NCBI RefSeq assembly: GCF_016801865.2
Contig: NC_068938.1
Coordinates: 116,028,615 to 116,092,614 of the forward strand
Direction: 5' to 3'
DNA: 64,000 bases
From: Culex pipiens pallens
Lineage: Eukaryota; Arthropoda; Insecta; Diptera; Culicidae
In this document: in pieces, positions 1 through 11,277 of the stretch
Layout of the letters: every line of letters starts with the position of its first letter
Position numbering within the stretch: position 1 is the first letter of the stretch
The notes under the pieces: generated by a model
The model's database searches: none
Told to the model about the DNA's origin: nothing
Seen by the model: the letters and a program-made list of their open reading frames with translations, nothing else
Made by a program: the position numbers and the translations under genes

Positions 1-1044
1 ACATTTTTTTGAAATTGTACAAAATTTTGAAATTGTAAAAAAATAATCCACGAAAGTTAGAGTTATTGCGAAACCGTTAAAAAAAATTGTCTCTTCAAAC
101 ATTTTGCTTGAAATAAGTGGTAAAACATAAAATCATATCAAACTGAATGTTCATTGAACAAATAAAACAGTTAAATACTGTAAATACCACTATATAAAGT
201 AAAATTGATAAAAATATATCAAAAATTACAAAATTAAAAAGGGAACTTGGCAAAAACATTTTTTTATAAATTCCTTGACATTTTTCTAAATCCTTTGAAT
301 GAATAATATCAGCAATTATGTTTTTATCATTCTTTGATTTAAAATGATGGTGAAATTTAAAAAAAATAGTAACGAAATTTTAAGTTCAGTTATCTTTGAC
401 CTTTTGTTATTTCCAGATGAAACGGAGTATCAAAAACTATACTTTTGCTAATTTAAAAAAATTACAAGGAAGTTATAAGTATTGTTGAACTTTCGATTTT
501 TTTTAAAAGACTAATTGTTTGTGTTTCTACTCTGAATCATAATAATCATATTCCATTTTTGAAGTTTTTTTTAAATTTGTTTAGTTTGTGTATTTATAAA
601 AAATGCCTTTATTTGAATTATTTTTAAATTCATTTTTTTTGTGGCTAGCATTGACTTTTCTTTTAGAAAGTTTTTTGTTTGAAATCATTCTTTAGATAAG
701 AAATGCGTATTATTTGAGCATTCTGGAAAAGTCTGGAAAAAAAGTCGGGAAAAAGTCGGGAATTTGAAAATGGGATTTGAGTGGTCACCCTGAAATTCTC
801 CAACGTGTGTTTTCAAATATATAAAAAAAAAACAAATAACCGTCGAAGGCCATTTATAAAACACGCGGACGCTTGAAGAAGTGCGGGGTATTGACATCAT
901 CCACGTTCCATAAAAAAAGATTTTTTTTGTATGGGCAATTATCAGCAAAGGACAATTTATAAAAAAATGGTATCCACGTGATAAGGATTCCGGACTGTAT
1001 TTTGATTTTCAACAAAATGTATTTTTTTGCGAAATGATCAATGT

Positions 1045-1500
1045 ATCAAATCGACGCTGTCTTGCTATCTTGTCGTTTGTCGTTTTTTTACGTTCCGAGA
1101 AAAAACACGTTTTAATCTTTGACCTTGAATAAACGAAAAATAGAGTACGCAATGAAAACAATAACAAACACGATTTGTTTGATTGACCAATATGTGCTTT
1201 GTCCTGAACTTTGGTTAAATTTGGTTGCCGAGGTCCCGAGCTATAATTAGGGACCATCCATAAACCACGTGGACACTTTTGGGGTGGAGGCGTATGGCGA
1301 TTGTCCAAGTGGTGTGTGGATAGTCAAATGTTTACGGCAGTCGAGCTCTTACTTGTGTCAAACGCATTCTGACCTGAAATCCCTTTGGCCAGTTGTCGCA
1401 CTCACATCATTTTTACGGGTGTGTCAAGTCGGTTTTTATTGAATATCTCAGGACTGAAATCGAATTTTGGGTTTCTGTGTAGGTCAAAAGATGAGGCATT
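1045..1500. repeat. Dispersed repeat, inverted relative to a second copy at about 38515-38955
   Basis: The segment matches 38515-38955 in reverse orientation along most of its length, for example around 'GACCTGAAATCCCTTTGGCC' and the 'TTTGACCTTGAATAA' block. The copy here is interrupted at about 1251-1322 by a half-palindrome of the CACGTGG MITE type. The 38.7-kb copy keeps the uninterrupted sequence at that point. The element class is not recognised. Confidence 0.6.
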
Positions 1501-1788
1501 GTGAAAAATAGGAAAACGGTATTAAGCGGCACGCTGCCATTTAGATTTGTTCATTATAAATGTGTACTCCGCTCAAGATGTTCTCATGAATGCTTCGTTG
1601 GATTTGGTGGAGTCAGTTCTTTTTGAAATGCAGTTGGAGTAACTAAATCTCAGAATCCGGAGTTCAAATTCTTTAACTCCGCAAACTTGGAAAATATACA
1701 AAATTTAAGTGAAGCTGGAATAAAATGCTCAAAAAAACATTTGAACGTTTAATTGTGCATGATACTTCATCGATCGTTACTTCCCCGC

Positions 1789-2105
1789 GGTTCTGGGCAA
1801 AGGGCATGTCCGCCTGACTGGGTTCGGGGAAGTGGCGTTCGGGGAAATGGCCGTTCGGGGATATGGTCATTCGGGAAAATGATTTTCAGGGATGTGGAAA
1901 ATTAGGGGATGTGGCCATTCGGGAAAATGGTTTTTAGGGGAAGTCGCCATTCGGGGATGTGGCCTTTCGGGGAAATGGATTGTTCGGGGAAATGATTTCC
2001 GGGTAAATGACATTTCGGGAAAGTGTCTTTTCGGAGATGTGGCATTCGGGGAAATGTCTTTTCGGGAATGTGGGTTTCGGGAAAATTACATAGATTCGAA
2101 TTTCG
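1789..2105. repeat. Degenerate GC-richer minisatellite of 'TTCGGGGAAATGG'-like units
   Basis: About fifteen imperfect units of roughly 13-20 bp recur, each a variant of 'TTCGGGGAAATGG' or 'TTCGGGGATGTGG'. The short open frames on both strands here follow from the repeat composition and are not credible genes. Confidence 0.75.
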
Positions 2106-2362
2106 GAATTTAAAAGTACTTTCCTAAATGTTTGATAAAATGTTTTCGAATAAATGCCATTTTTAGGTTCCATTTTTTTGAAAATTGTTGATAATTTTAT
2201 GTGCCACCAATTCGGCCCTCTGTATTCATTCGATGTTATCTTAGAAACTATTGATCCGATTTTAAATGTTAAAAATGAATCCCGTATGAAATTTTTTCAA
2301 CCATTTAAAAAAAATATTTTAGGATTTCAAGATTACGACTTTAAAAAGGGCTCAATTCGAAT

Positions 2363-2766
2363 GGCAGCGCGTGGCCGAATGGTTACGCTGTCCGCTTTGT
2401 AAGCGGATGATTCTGGGTTCGATTCCCATCTGCTGCAACCTTCCATCGGATGAGGAAGTAAAATGGCAGTCCCGGCCTTGGTTGTTAGGCCGTTAAGTCA
2501 TTCCAGGTGTAGGAGTCGTCTCCATGCCATAAGTACAAACAACACACCAAACCAAGCCTACTCCGGTGGAATAGCTGGCGGCGGTTGCACTCGCAGTCCG
2601 AAGGTCGTCAGTTCAAACACTGGGGTGGAAGGTTCCTTGGAGTAGAAAGAGGTTTGGGTGCTCTCCCCATTCAAGCCTTGGGACTCCTAGGTTCGAGCAG
2701 AAACTTGCAATAGAGACCACAAAAGACCCGGGGGTCGTTAATGTGGATGGTTTGATTTTGATTTTG
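2363..2766 (+). mobile_element. tRNA-derived SINE, full length, with 9-bp target-site duplication
   Basis: A tRNA-like head runs 2363-2437, with an A-box-like GTGGCCGAATGG, an anticodon-type hairpin with loop TTTGTAA, and B box GGTTCGATTCC. A unique body follows, containing a second tRNA-like arm around 2600-2630 ('AAGGTCGTCAGTTCAAAC'). The tail is a short TTTGATTTTGATTTTG repeat. The element is flanked exactly by AATTCGAAT at 2354-2362 and 2767-2775, a perfect duplication, so both ends are defined and the insertion is fairly young. It shares its central body with the copy at 58067-58459. Confidence 0.85.
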
Positions 2767-3789
2767 AATTCGAATTAACATGCAATAGGGTCCTAAAGCT
2801 CTATGCATTTTTTTTTTATTTTTTTTGTAAAAATAATTTCTGACAACTTTTTTTCGCCTCTCCATATAGGCTCTCTACTATGGTCCCCTTGGAAAGAGCT
2901 ATCTAGCTATACCTTTAAGTTATGAAGGACCGCGAGGTTAATTTTTCAAAATGGATTTAAAAATCCATTTTAAACTCTTTGTGTGGTCGCACAACTAGCT
3001 CACTAGCTCACCATTTGATTTTATCGATTTTACTGGCCAGACTAAATTTAACCTCGTACGATTATCCACTTTTGTTGAAATTGAGACTCAATGTATTAAA
3101 GGATGGTCCAATGCACCTTCAGGAACTTAAATTTCACTGAAATATTGTTCAGTGTCGGCTGCCGATGCGGAAATCCAAACGACTAATATCACAGTCTAAT
3201 TGGGAAACACGTTTTTCTACATTTAAAACAAAAAAAAACTGCAAAAAAATATAGTTGGCTGATACATCAATCGAAAGATCACAAAAAAGCTTTCACATGA
3301 AGGTAAAAACAGATCATTATGTTCAATTATCGATTTTCTATGATTTTTTTGGACATTGGCCGATCTGAAAACTGTTCTGAATATGTGTGATAAATGTATG
3401 TTTGTTTGAAGCAAAAAAAATTATAGTAAAAAAAATGTAAAAAAATTAGTGAAATATTAAAATAGTTTTCTATTAGCAAAAACACTAAACTGCAGTAAAC
3501 TTTTATTAAACTTTTTTTTAATAAATTGCGATAATTAAATAACGTACCGTTGTCTATTCCATAGTTATAAGTAATAATTTTTCGATTGAATTACGATGTA
3601 AAACACAGCTGAAAGGAACATCAAACCTCTGTTTTGTACCTAAATGAACTCACTGTAACTTGATTATTCACAAATAAAACCAAATTGAAATTGAAAAAAT
3701 AAATAACGTACCGTCGTTAGAGAGTTCAGACTTAGTGTCTGCATTGTAAATTTTGTAATTAAATATGGTTTGAATTTTTTTTTTCACAG

Positions 3790-6700
3790 GGTCTCATCGA
3801 TAAACTCCGTCGAACCGCAAAGTCTGAGCTTCTGCGCTGGCCTCAAGCTGGTCGAGTCCGGTTGCGTCGAGGACGTTCTGCAGGTTGGTTTCCACCTCAG
3901 CGGCGTCGTGTGGTCCTACCCGCCAAATCACAACCACCGACACTCGTCGTCGTCGTCGTCGTCAAACGTCCCATCCGGTGGCCGTAATGACCTGCCGTAC
4001 CATCCGTACGCCAACGTCAACGTCAACAACAATCACCACCACCACCCGCATAACAACTACATCGGAAACAATAATCATCATCATAATCCGCACAACCATC
4101 GCCCTTTGACGCCCCCACCATTGCACCAGGCGGCCCCATTGCCACCGCCGCCCGGTGGTCCCCCGGGTGGTCCACCGATGGCAGCGGGCGCGATGGCGGT
4201 GGTAATTCCGCCCCCACCCGGGATTGCCCAACCAGTACCACCACAATACAACAATAATCCGAATATTGATCGTGATGGATTTAACAATATTTCAACCTCG
4301 TCATCTTCAGGCTCGGGTGCGGGCCACATGGAAGAGAACAAAAAATTCAAAGTGTCAGTCAGCTTCGATAGGTGAGTGTGCGTGTTTGTGTGTGCGTTTT
4401 TATGTATGAGCGCCCCCCCTTCCCGAAAGAATAAATGAAAAAAAACGAGTAAACGAGAACGGACGGATGAGAATGAGTGATTGAGTGTGTGGACCTGATG
4501 GCCGTGGTTTGGGGAGCCTCGGGGGTTTTTTTTTGTCATCGGATACCGGTGCAACCCGCATGGGGTTTGGTGTGGTGTAGGCTGTAACAAGAGAATATTT
4601 ACATAGACATGGCAGTAATTTAATCGAATTTTGCAGATGTAAAATTACATCGGTCACGTGCAGCTGTGATACCAAGGACATCTTCTGGTGCCATCATGTC
4701 GTTGCGTTAGCTCTGTACAGGATACGAAACGCCGAAACCGTTAAACTAAGAGTTCCTATATCAGGTATGTTATGCTCGTTGGATTCGATAGAGACAGAGG
4801 TCTTATCACACTTTGCTTACTTTTAGAAACATTACTACAAATGAACCGCCAACAGTTGCAAAAGTTTATCCAATACTTGATCTCCGAACATCACACCGAA
4901 GTCCTGCCGACGGCTCAGCGCCTAGCGGATGAAATCCTGCAGCAAAGGTCGGAAATCAACTCGATCTGCGGGGCACCGGATCCGACGGCCGGAGCTTCCA
5001 AAGACGACGATCACTCGTGGCATCTGGACGAGTCGCAGGTGTGCGAAGCGGTCAAGACCTACCTCGGCCAGGGCAGTTACTATTACAGCAGCAAGCACTT
5101 GAACTCCCTTTTTGGAAAGGTGCGCGAAATGTTGCGCGCCCAGGACTCGAACGGAGCGCGGATGCTAACGCTCATCACGGAACAGTTCCTAAACGATCCC
5201 CGGTTGGTTCTGTGGAAAAACCACGGAACTCCGATGACGGAAAAGTGCCGACAGCTATGGGACCAGCTGGGAGCGCTTTGGGTTTGCATCGTGCTTAACC
5301 CAAAATCAACCCAGATAGAACGACTGCACTGGAAGGCCCTGCTGGAAAAGTGGTCCAAAAGCGATGTTTGTCCCCAAGAAGATCCAGACTTGCGTACCTC
5401 TACACGGGAGAGCATTCGGGAGCGTTCGAACCGTGAGCGGGAGCGAGATCGTAACCGTTTCTTCCGAGAAAACAACCTGCGGAACATGATGTACTACAAC
5501 CAGAACAATGCCAACGCAAACGATCAATACCGCAGAAACTACAATGATCAACACTTTAACGGACCGCCTCAGGAGGGTCACAACAACGGCCAAAATGAGA
5601 ACTACGATAGTTCCGAGTCGGATTCGGACTCTGACGAGGACATGGAAGAAGCGAATGAGCCGGAAAACGGTGAAAATGACCGCGCCGATGCGGCAAACGC
5701 CCCGGACGAACAGAACCGTAACGTTGACGTTGACGTTGCCAACATCCTGCAGGACATCAACTTTGGTGTGAACGGCGAAGCGGGCAAGCCCGAGGAAAAC
5801 GATTACATCAACCTGAACTTGCTGAATGAAAACAGTCGCCTTAATCCGATACTTCCGGAAAACGACGACAGCTCGCGGGAATCGATGGACGTCGACAATG
5901 ACGCAGCGATGGCCGGTCCGAGTGGACTCAACAGTGGCAGCAAAAACCCCTGCATTTGCGGGGCAGAAAAGTGCGGCTGCAATCGACCCGTGTTCTTCGA
6001 CGAGCTCAAACCCAGCAAGTTTTTCGACTGCGAAGCGTCCAATTTCATGGTGACGGAAGACGCCAACCAAGGCTGCGAACCGTTGAAGGAGAACGAACTC
6101 GACCTGGTTCACGAGGGACCCGTGGAACTGGGCGGTGACGCTGAGGATAAGGTAGACAACAAGACCTGTGATATTTTGCGAAAGGACGGCAGCGTGCTGA
6201 ACTCGTTTGAAGACCTTGCCGTACCGGGACCGTCTGGGTTGGGAAGAATCTCGTTGGCCTCTAAGCCGGTGGCGGAAATTTCGGTGCCCGTGCCCGCAGA
6301 CGACTGTAAATGCCATAGTGATAGCGATAGTCTGATTGCTTCTTGCAGTAGCAACAATGAACCAGGCGCGTGCAGCGGTGGCAGCAGCAGCAGTGAAGAT
6401 AAGTTACAAAAACCGGAAGATTCGGCCCAGTCTAGTCAAGCGAACGAAGATAAGGAAGTTCCTCGGGAAGAGGACCAAAACAAAGTCAACCAAAACGACG
6501 CCGAAGAGCCCCAACCGGGTCCATCGCGGGCGGCAGCAGCGGGGTATGGCAACAATAAAAGACCGCAGGCGGCACTGGCCAACGAACGCAACAATGCTGA
6601 AAACAACGCACGACCTTGCAAACGATTAAAGCTGAACAACGGAAACTGGCTCGGCAAGAACGTGAACAAAACTCCTCGGACAATTTTCCACAAAGCATTG

Positions 6701-9700
6701 GACGCCGTCAGCATGACCTGGGATAATGACCACTTGAAGTTCATCCTAGAATCGGAAAGCTATTCACTGCTCAGTCAAAACTCGGTGCAAATAGCCGGAT
6801 CTAGCAAGTCAACTAGCAACAGTCCAAGCTCAAAAACGAACTTCAACACGCTCGGTCAACCGCTGTGGCACGAACAGATATCGATGACCGCGGCCCGGAT
6901 CGATTCGCTTCGCTCTCATGGCCACATCGAGGCCGCCCTGCGGCTATCCGTAAGCGTGGTTCGCACCATGCGTGAAATCCAGCGTGATGCTCAAACACTT
7001 TGGCATCGCCACAAACCAAAGATCCCAGAGGTTAAGCCTGTCCCGGAACCAGTATGCAGCTGTCCAGGCCCCAGCAAGCCTGTGGAACCGCCGCAACAAT
7101 TTCCTTCCAGTTCATCGTCGGCGTCCTCCTCCTCTTCTTCATCGTCTTCGTCCCGGAAGGGAGAGATGCCTCCTCCTCCCGTTCCAGGACCCTCTTCGTC
7201 GTCGTCCTCGTCCTCAAGTTCCTCCAGCAAAGTAAGCTGTCAATGCCCGGCACACCAAAGTCACATGCAACCTCCGCCGCCCCCGCCTCCTCCGGTGCCG
7301 CCACACCAGCAACAGTTCCAGCAGCATCCTCAAATGAAAAAAGACTGCTCCAAATGTCTACAGATCAAATGCTATTACGAGTCGGTTGGTTCAAGCTCAT
7401 CTTCATCGAAGCACAACTATTACAACAGCATGATCCGCAGCAGCAGTAGCCGGAACGGGATGATTTGTCACTCGTCCAAGTGCAACCCATTCATTCCGCC
7501 GCCAGCGGAAATGTTCCGAAACCCGCAGCCGCACTGTAGTCGCGATTATCGCTACATGAAGTTCAACATGCCCCCGCCTCAACACCACATGCACCATCAC
7601 CACCACGGTCACGGTCACGGCCATCAGCCTCCAAATGTGCCACCACTGATTGGGCCTCCGCCACCGGCGGGGCCACATCACCATATGCATATGCCAAACC
7701 ACGGTGCCGTTCCGCCGCCACCAGCGGTTATGCCCGGAGCCGAGCATCCTCCTCCGCCCCCGATGGGCCCCAAATGCAACTGTCCTGTACATAAAGACGA
7801 CACGGCAGGACCGTCATCGCAACCTGTACCGCCACCGGCGGTCCCAGGAAGCTCGTCCGCGCATCCAGCTCCTCCTCCACCACCACCTCTGGCACCGTTC
7901 CATCCCCAAGAAGCCATGCCGAGGCCGCCAATTCCGTCGTGCGCTCAGCACGATAAAAATCAGTGCTGCATCAAGAACATGTGCTGCAAGATCCAAGCTT
8001 CCCGAGGCCCCTCGTCGTCGGCAGCCGGTCCATCGTCCGCACCGCAATCATCTTCCTCCTCCTCTTCGTCTTCATCGTCCCAGTTTATGCCACCGCCACC
8101 ACAGCCCCAACTACCAGGGCCATGCAACTGCGGCATACACCCGGGAGGTCACCACGGCCCGATGTACGGTGGTCCCATGTACGGCGGCCCCATGCCAGGA
8201 CCGATGCCCGGTCCAAGCACATCCCGGTGCGTTGCCAAACCGTACGATCGACCTCCTCCGGTATACCAGGAGTGCGACATGAACGGGTGCTCATCGAAGG
8301 CCAAACCTTCTTCTTCTTCGTCGTCGTCTAGTCGCGAAGCTTCAGCGGGACCGTCCTTTGGCAGCTTGGCCGCCGTGAAGGTACACCAACCGGAATGTGC
8401 CCTGCACAAGAAGTGTGGTGAAGCTGGCGGTAGCAGCAGCAGCAGTGGATCTTCAAAGTCCAAAGCAAGCTCGAGCGGCAGCTACGGAGCGACCAAAGTC
8501 ACTTCCCTGCTGGATCCGATCAAGATCAACCGCAAGCCAAACTGTCTGTCCAAGTGTATCGACTGCAGTGTCGGCTGCGAGGTGGAGTTCCCGCTGGACG
8601 CGATCGCCTGCATCTTTGACTGTCTGACCGAGGCGTGCATCATGCCGGAGGCGATGGTCAACGAAATGAGCCGGATGGCGTATGAAATCGGTGCCAACGG
8701 CCAAGGCAATGCGGCAGCACCGGAAGATGTGAACATTATTCCGCCCAAGTATCGTCACATTCCGGTGCCCGGCAGCAAGGATCGCTACGAAACGTACTTG
8801 ACACTGGCCTTCGAGGCGGCCATTCTTGCCCTCAGCAAGCAGCGGATTATGCCCCATGGTCTGTACGCGCAGCACGTCGTTTGCAAACAGCAGGATCAGC
8901 TCATTTCACGACTGAGAAATATTGATCTTGATCAGATGTTGATCGACGTGCTGAAGAGTCTCAGCATACAACTGTTGGAGGGTGGTCCTACCAGCGGCCT
9001 GGGTGAGATGATTCATCCAGAGTCCGTTCCGATGCACACGTTGGCACGGTTCCTGTTCGCATCGCTGCTCAACCAGTATCCAGATCTGGCGTTCAACATC
9101 GGTCTACGCGCGATGAGATTCCCCATCCTGGAAAACGTGAACGAGGGTTCGATCAACGGGATCGAGATGCAGCACAACAACTTTATGCAGTCGCCGTACC
9201 CTCGTTGGTGGACACTCGGTCACCTGGAGACGCAACAGTGCTCGCTCAGCTCGACAATGATGAGTGCGGCCAAGGGCGATACCAAGCGGCTGTCTGCCGT
9301 GCTGGAAAACGCCCGTCGCAACATCCACAGCTCGTCGCATTTGTTCAAGGTAACTTGATCGCTTGAGTGGCCGGAACCGCGTTCTAACAGGCTCCTTTTT
9401 TTCTCTCTTTTCAGTTGGCCCAGGACGCGTTCCGATTTGCCACGCCGGAGAACGGCCCCCGCAGCCAAACGCTGCTCGGGGTCGCGTTCGAGCTGGGTCT
9501 TCAGGTTATGCGCATGACGCTGACCTGCCTGAACTGGCGCCGCCGCGAGATGGTCCGCTGGCTGGTTACGTGCGCGTCCCACGTCGGTCTCGAGGCCCTC
9601 ATGTCGATCATGCAGAATTGGTAAGTTGATCGAGATTTTTTTTCCTCATGAGTGAAACTAGATCGGGAGACAAAATTCCAGTAGGGGAAAACCGCGAACA

Positions 9701-11277
9701 ACGACCCAGTCTTTGTCCTTGGGTGTAGAATTCCACTTTGAACTTTTTCAAGTGCGCTTGCAAATTGTGAAAACCTTGGACACTAAAGTTGGATACATAC
9801 CTTGGTTCCGACTCGGGATAACTCGGGAATCGGCGACCAAAGTTACATCCGTCCACTATCTTCAAGAGCTTGTAAAAAGCCGTTGTGTCCGTGGTGTTCT
9901 TCACCACCAGCTGGTTGCTTTTGTTTACTACTCCTGCTGGGCTGGCATTGTTGTTGTTTTTGTTTTCCGCTAGCTGACTGAACTTGTTGTGGTTGGGCAG
10001 ATTCTGCTCCACTTTTCCTTCTCGGACCACAGCTCCGGTGACCTCAACGATCATTTTTTCGCTTCCGATTCACGGATATGGCATGAAAACTCCTCCACCT
10101 CCATCCGTCACACACTTCAAGGCACGCTACGCTTCTTTCATGCTGAGGATCGAGACTGATTTGCTTAAATACTACGCAAAATCGGGTACACACTAAATGA
10201 TTTCAACGCGATTTTGTCCCTCCTTTGCGCAGGTACCACCTCTTCACGCCAACGGAGGCCACCGGTCCGGTCGCGACCACCATCATGTCACACTCGACGA
10301 TCATGCGCCTGAATCTGAACTTCCGCCAGCAGGACGAGCTGTCGAACTGTGCGCGAACGCTGGCCCTGCAGTGCGCCACCAAGGATCCGCCCAACTGCGC
10401 GTTGAATGCGCTCACGCTGTGCGAAAACGACGCGATGGCCTTCGAGACGGCGTACCACATTGTGATTGACGCCGCGACACATATCATGACTTCGAGTCAG
10501 CTGTTTACGATCGCACGGTAAGTTTTGCCCGAGGAGGGAGTTGGCGTCACGCGGATCTTACCGTATGTTTTTTGCTCCCACAGATACATGGAACACCGAG
10601 GCTACCCGTCGCGGGCGTACAACCTGGCGATGCTCGCCATGAAGAACGTCCAGCTGCAGTACAACCAGGACACCCATCCGGCCATCAACGACATCCACTG
10701 GGCCTGTGCGCTGTCGCACTCGCTCGGCAAGGCCGAACTGTCCAAGATGATTCCGCTGGTGATCAAGAACGTCCAGTGTGCCACCGTGCTGTCGGACATT
10801 CTGCGCCGCTGTAGCGTTCCGACGCACGGCATGCACAACTTTAACGCCCATGGCAGAGGTACGTGATTGGTCGTGGAGAATTGTCGTGATTTTATATTTA
10901 AAATCATTTTTTTTTCTCATAGGCAACAACATGCGCCAGTGTATGAAGCTGAGCTACGATCGCGAACCGCTGAATCAACTGCTTGAGGCCGCTGTCTCTG
11001 CCTACGTCAACACAACCCACTCCAGGTAAGATCGCGCGTTTCAGCGTGGGGTGCCAACTGTACTAAACGTTTTCTCACCCCCTGTTCCAGACTTTCGCAC
11101 ATTTCGCCGCGCCACTACAGCGACTTTATCGACTTTCTTAGCAAGGCGCGGGACACGTTCATGCTGGCCCGGGACGGTCCGGCCCACTTTTCGCGCCTGA
11201 TCGAGAACATTACCATCGCGTACAAGGGCAAAAAGAAGCTGGTGCGCCAGGTGCGCCAGCGGTTCCAGTTTGTCTAA
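3790..11277 (+). CDS. ZSWIM4/5/6-family SWIM zinc-finger protein, 3' eight exons (5'-partial)
   Basis: Exons, chosen from GT-AG borders and frame, are 3790-4371, 4637-4764, 4827-9349, 9415-9620, 10233-10517, 10584-10858, 10923-11025 and 11091-11277. The joined frame is open for 2095 codons to TAA. The first exon enters at a third codon position, so the N-terminus lies upstream. The SWIM finger (CxC...CxH) is split over exons 1-2: 'SFDR' joins 'CKITSVTCSC' (4659-4667) and then WCHH (4689-4697). Exons 3-8 match the vertebrate ZSWIM5/6 body closely, for example 'ETLLQMNRQQLQKFIQYLI', 'GAPDPTAGAS', 'SNGARMLTLITEQF', 'NWRRREMVRWLVTCA', 'LFTPTEAT' and 'YMEHRGYPSRAYNLA'. Vertebrate members are about 1200 aa. 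The excess is two insertions in exon 3: an acidic/Asn-rich one (about 5400-6650) and a Ser/Pro/His/Cys-rich one (about 7020-8510). Family members are suspected cullin-ligase substrate receptors; the role in this species is unknown. ZSWIM8/Dora was rejected because the C-terminal blocks are of ZSWIM4-6 type. Confidence 0.93.
9640..10180 (-). pseudogene. Decayed retrotransposon ORF1 (Gag) fragment inside ZSWIM intron 4
   Basis: On the minus strand the intron encodes a degenerate version of the ORF1 protein at 62316-63713. Shared stretches include 'NNKFSPLAEENNNN' versus 'HNKFSQLAENKNNN', 'LVVKNT', and 'QAHLKKNKVEFYTYG' versus 'QAHLKKFKVEFYTQG'. It covers roughly residues 25-220 of that protein and lacks the zinc knuckles. 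Above 10054 the similarity continues through frame damage, with remnants resembling 'ALKKSVWQKPDGF', so the ancestor probably carried the WW domain too. It accounts for most of the 612-nt intron 9621-10232 and is antisense to the host gene. Confidence 0.8.

Larger units (their letters stand above)
1..3789. other. AT-rich DNA left of the first visible ZSWIM exon (probable intron)
   Basis: No conserved coding exon is visible here. The exon beginning at 3790 enters mid-protein behind a polypyrimidine tract and CAG, so this stretch is most simply an upstream intron of the ZSWIM-family gene. It holds an old dispersed repeat (about 1045-1500), fragments of a CACGTGG-type palindromic element (about 840-990 and 1251-1322), a degenerate minisatellite (about 1789-2105) and one SINE (2363-2766). 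The remainder is AT-rich with nothing recognisable. Confidence 0.6.

Noticed and set aside
5306..6316. Long antisense and shifted frames within ZSWIM exon 3
   Set aside because: Shadows of the GC-rich, repetitive sense coding sequence; the sense frame matches a conserved family.
3790..11277. Assignment as ZSWIM8/Dora (target-directed microRNA decay)
   Set aside because: The SWIM region and C-terminal blocks match ZSWIM4/5/6, not ZSWIM8.
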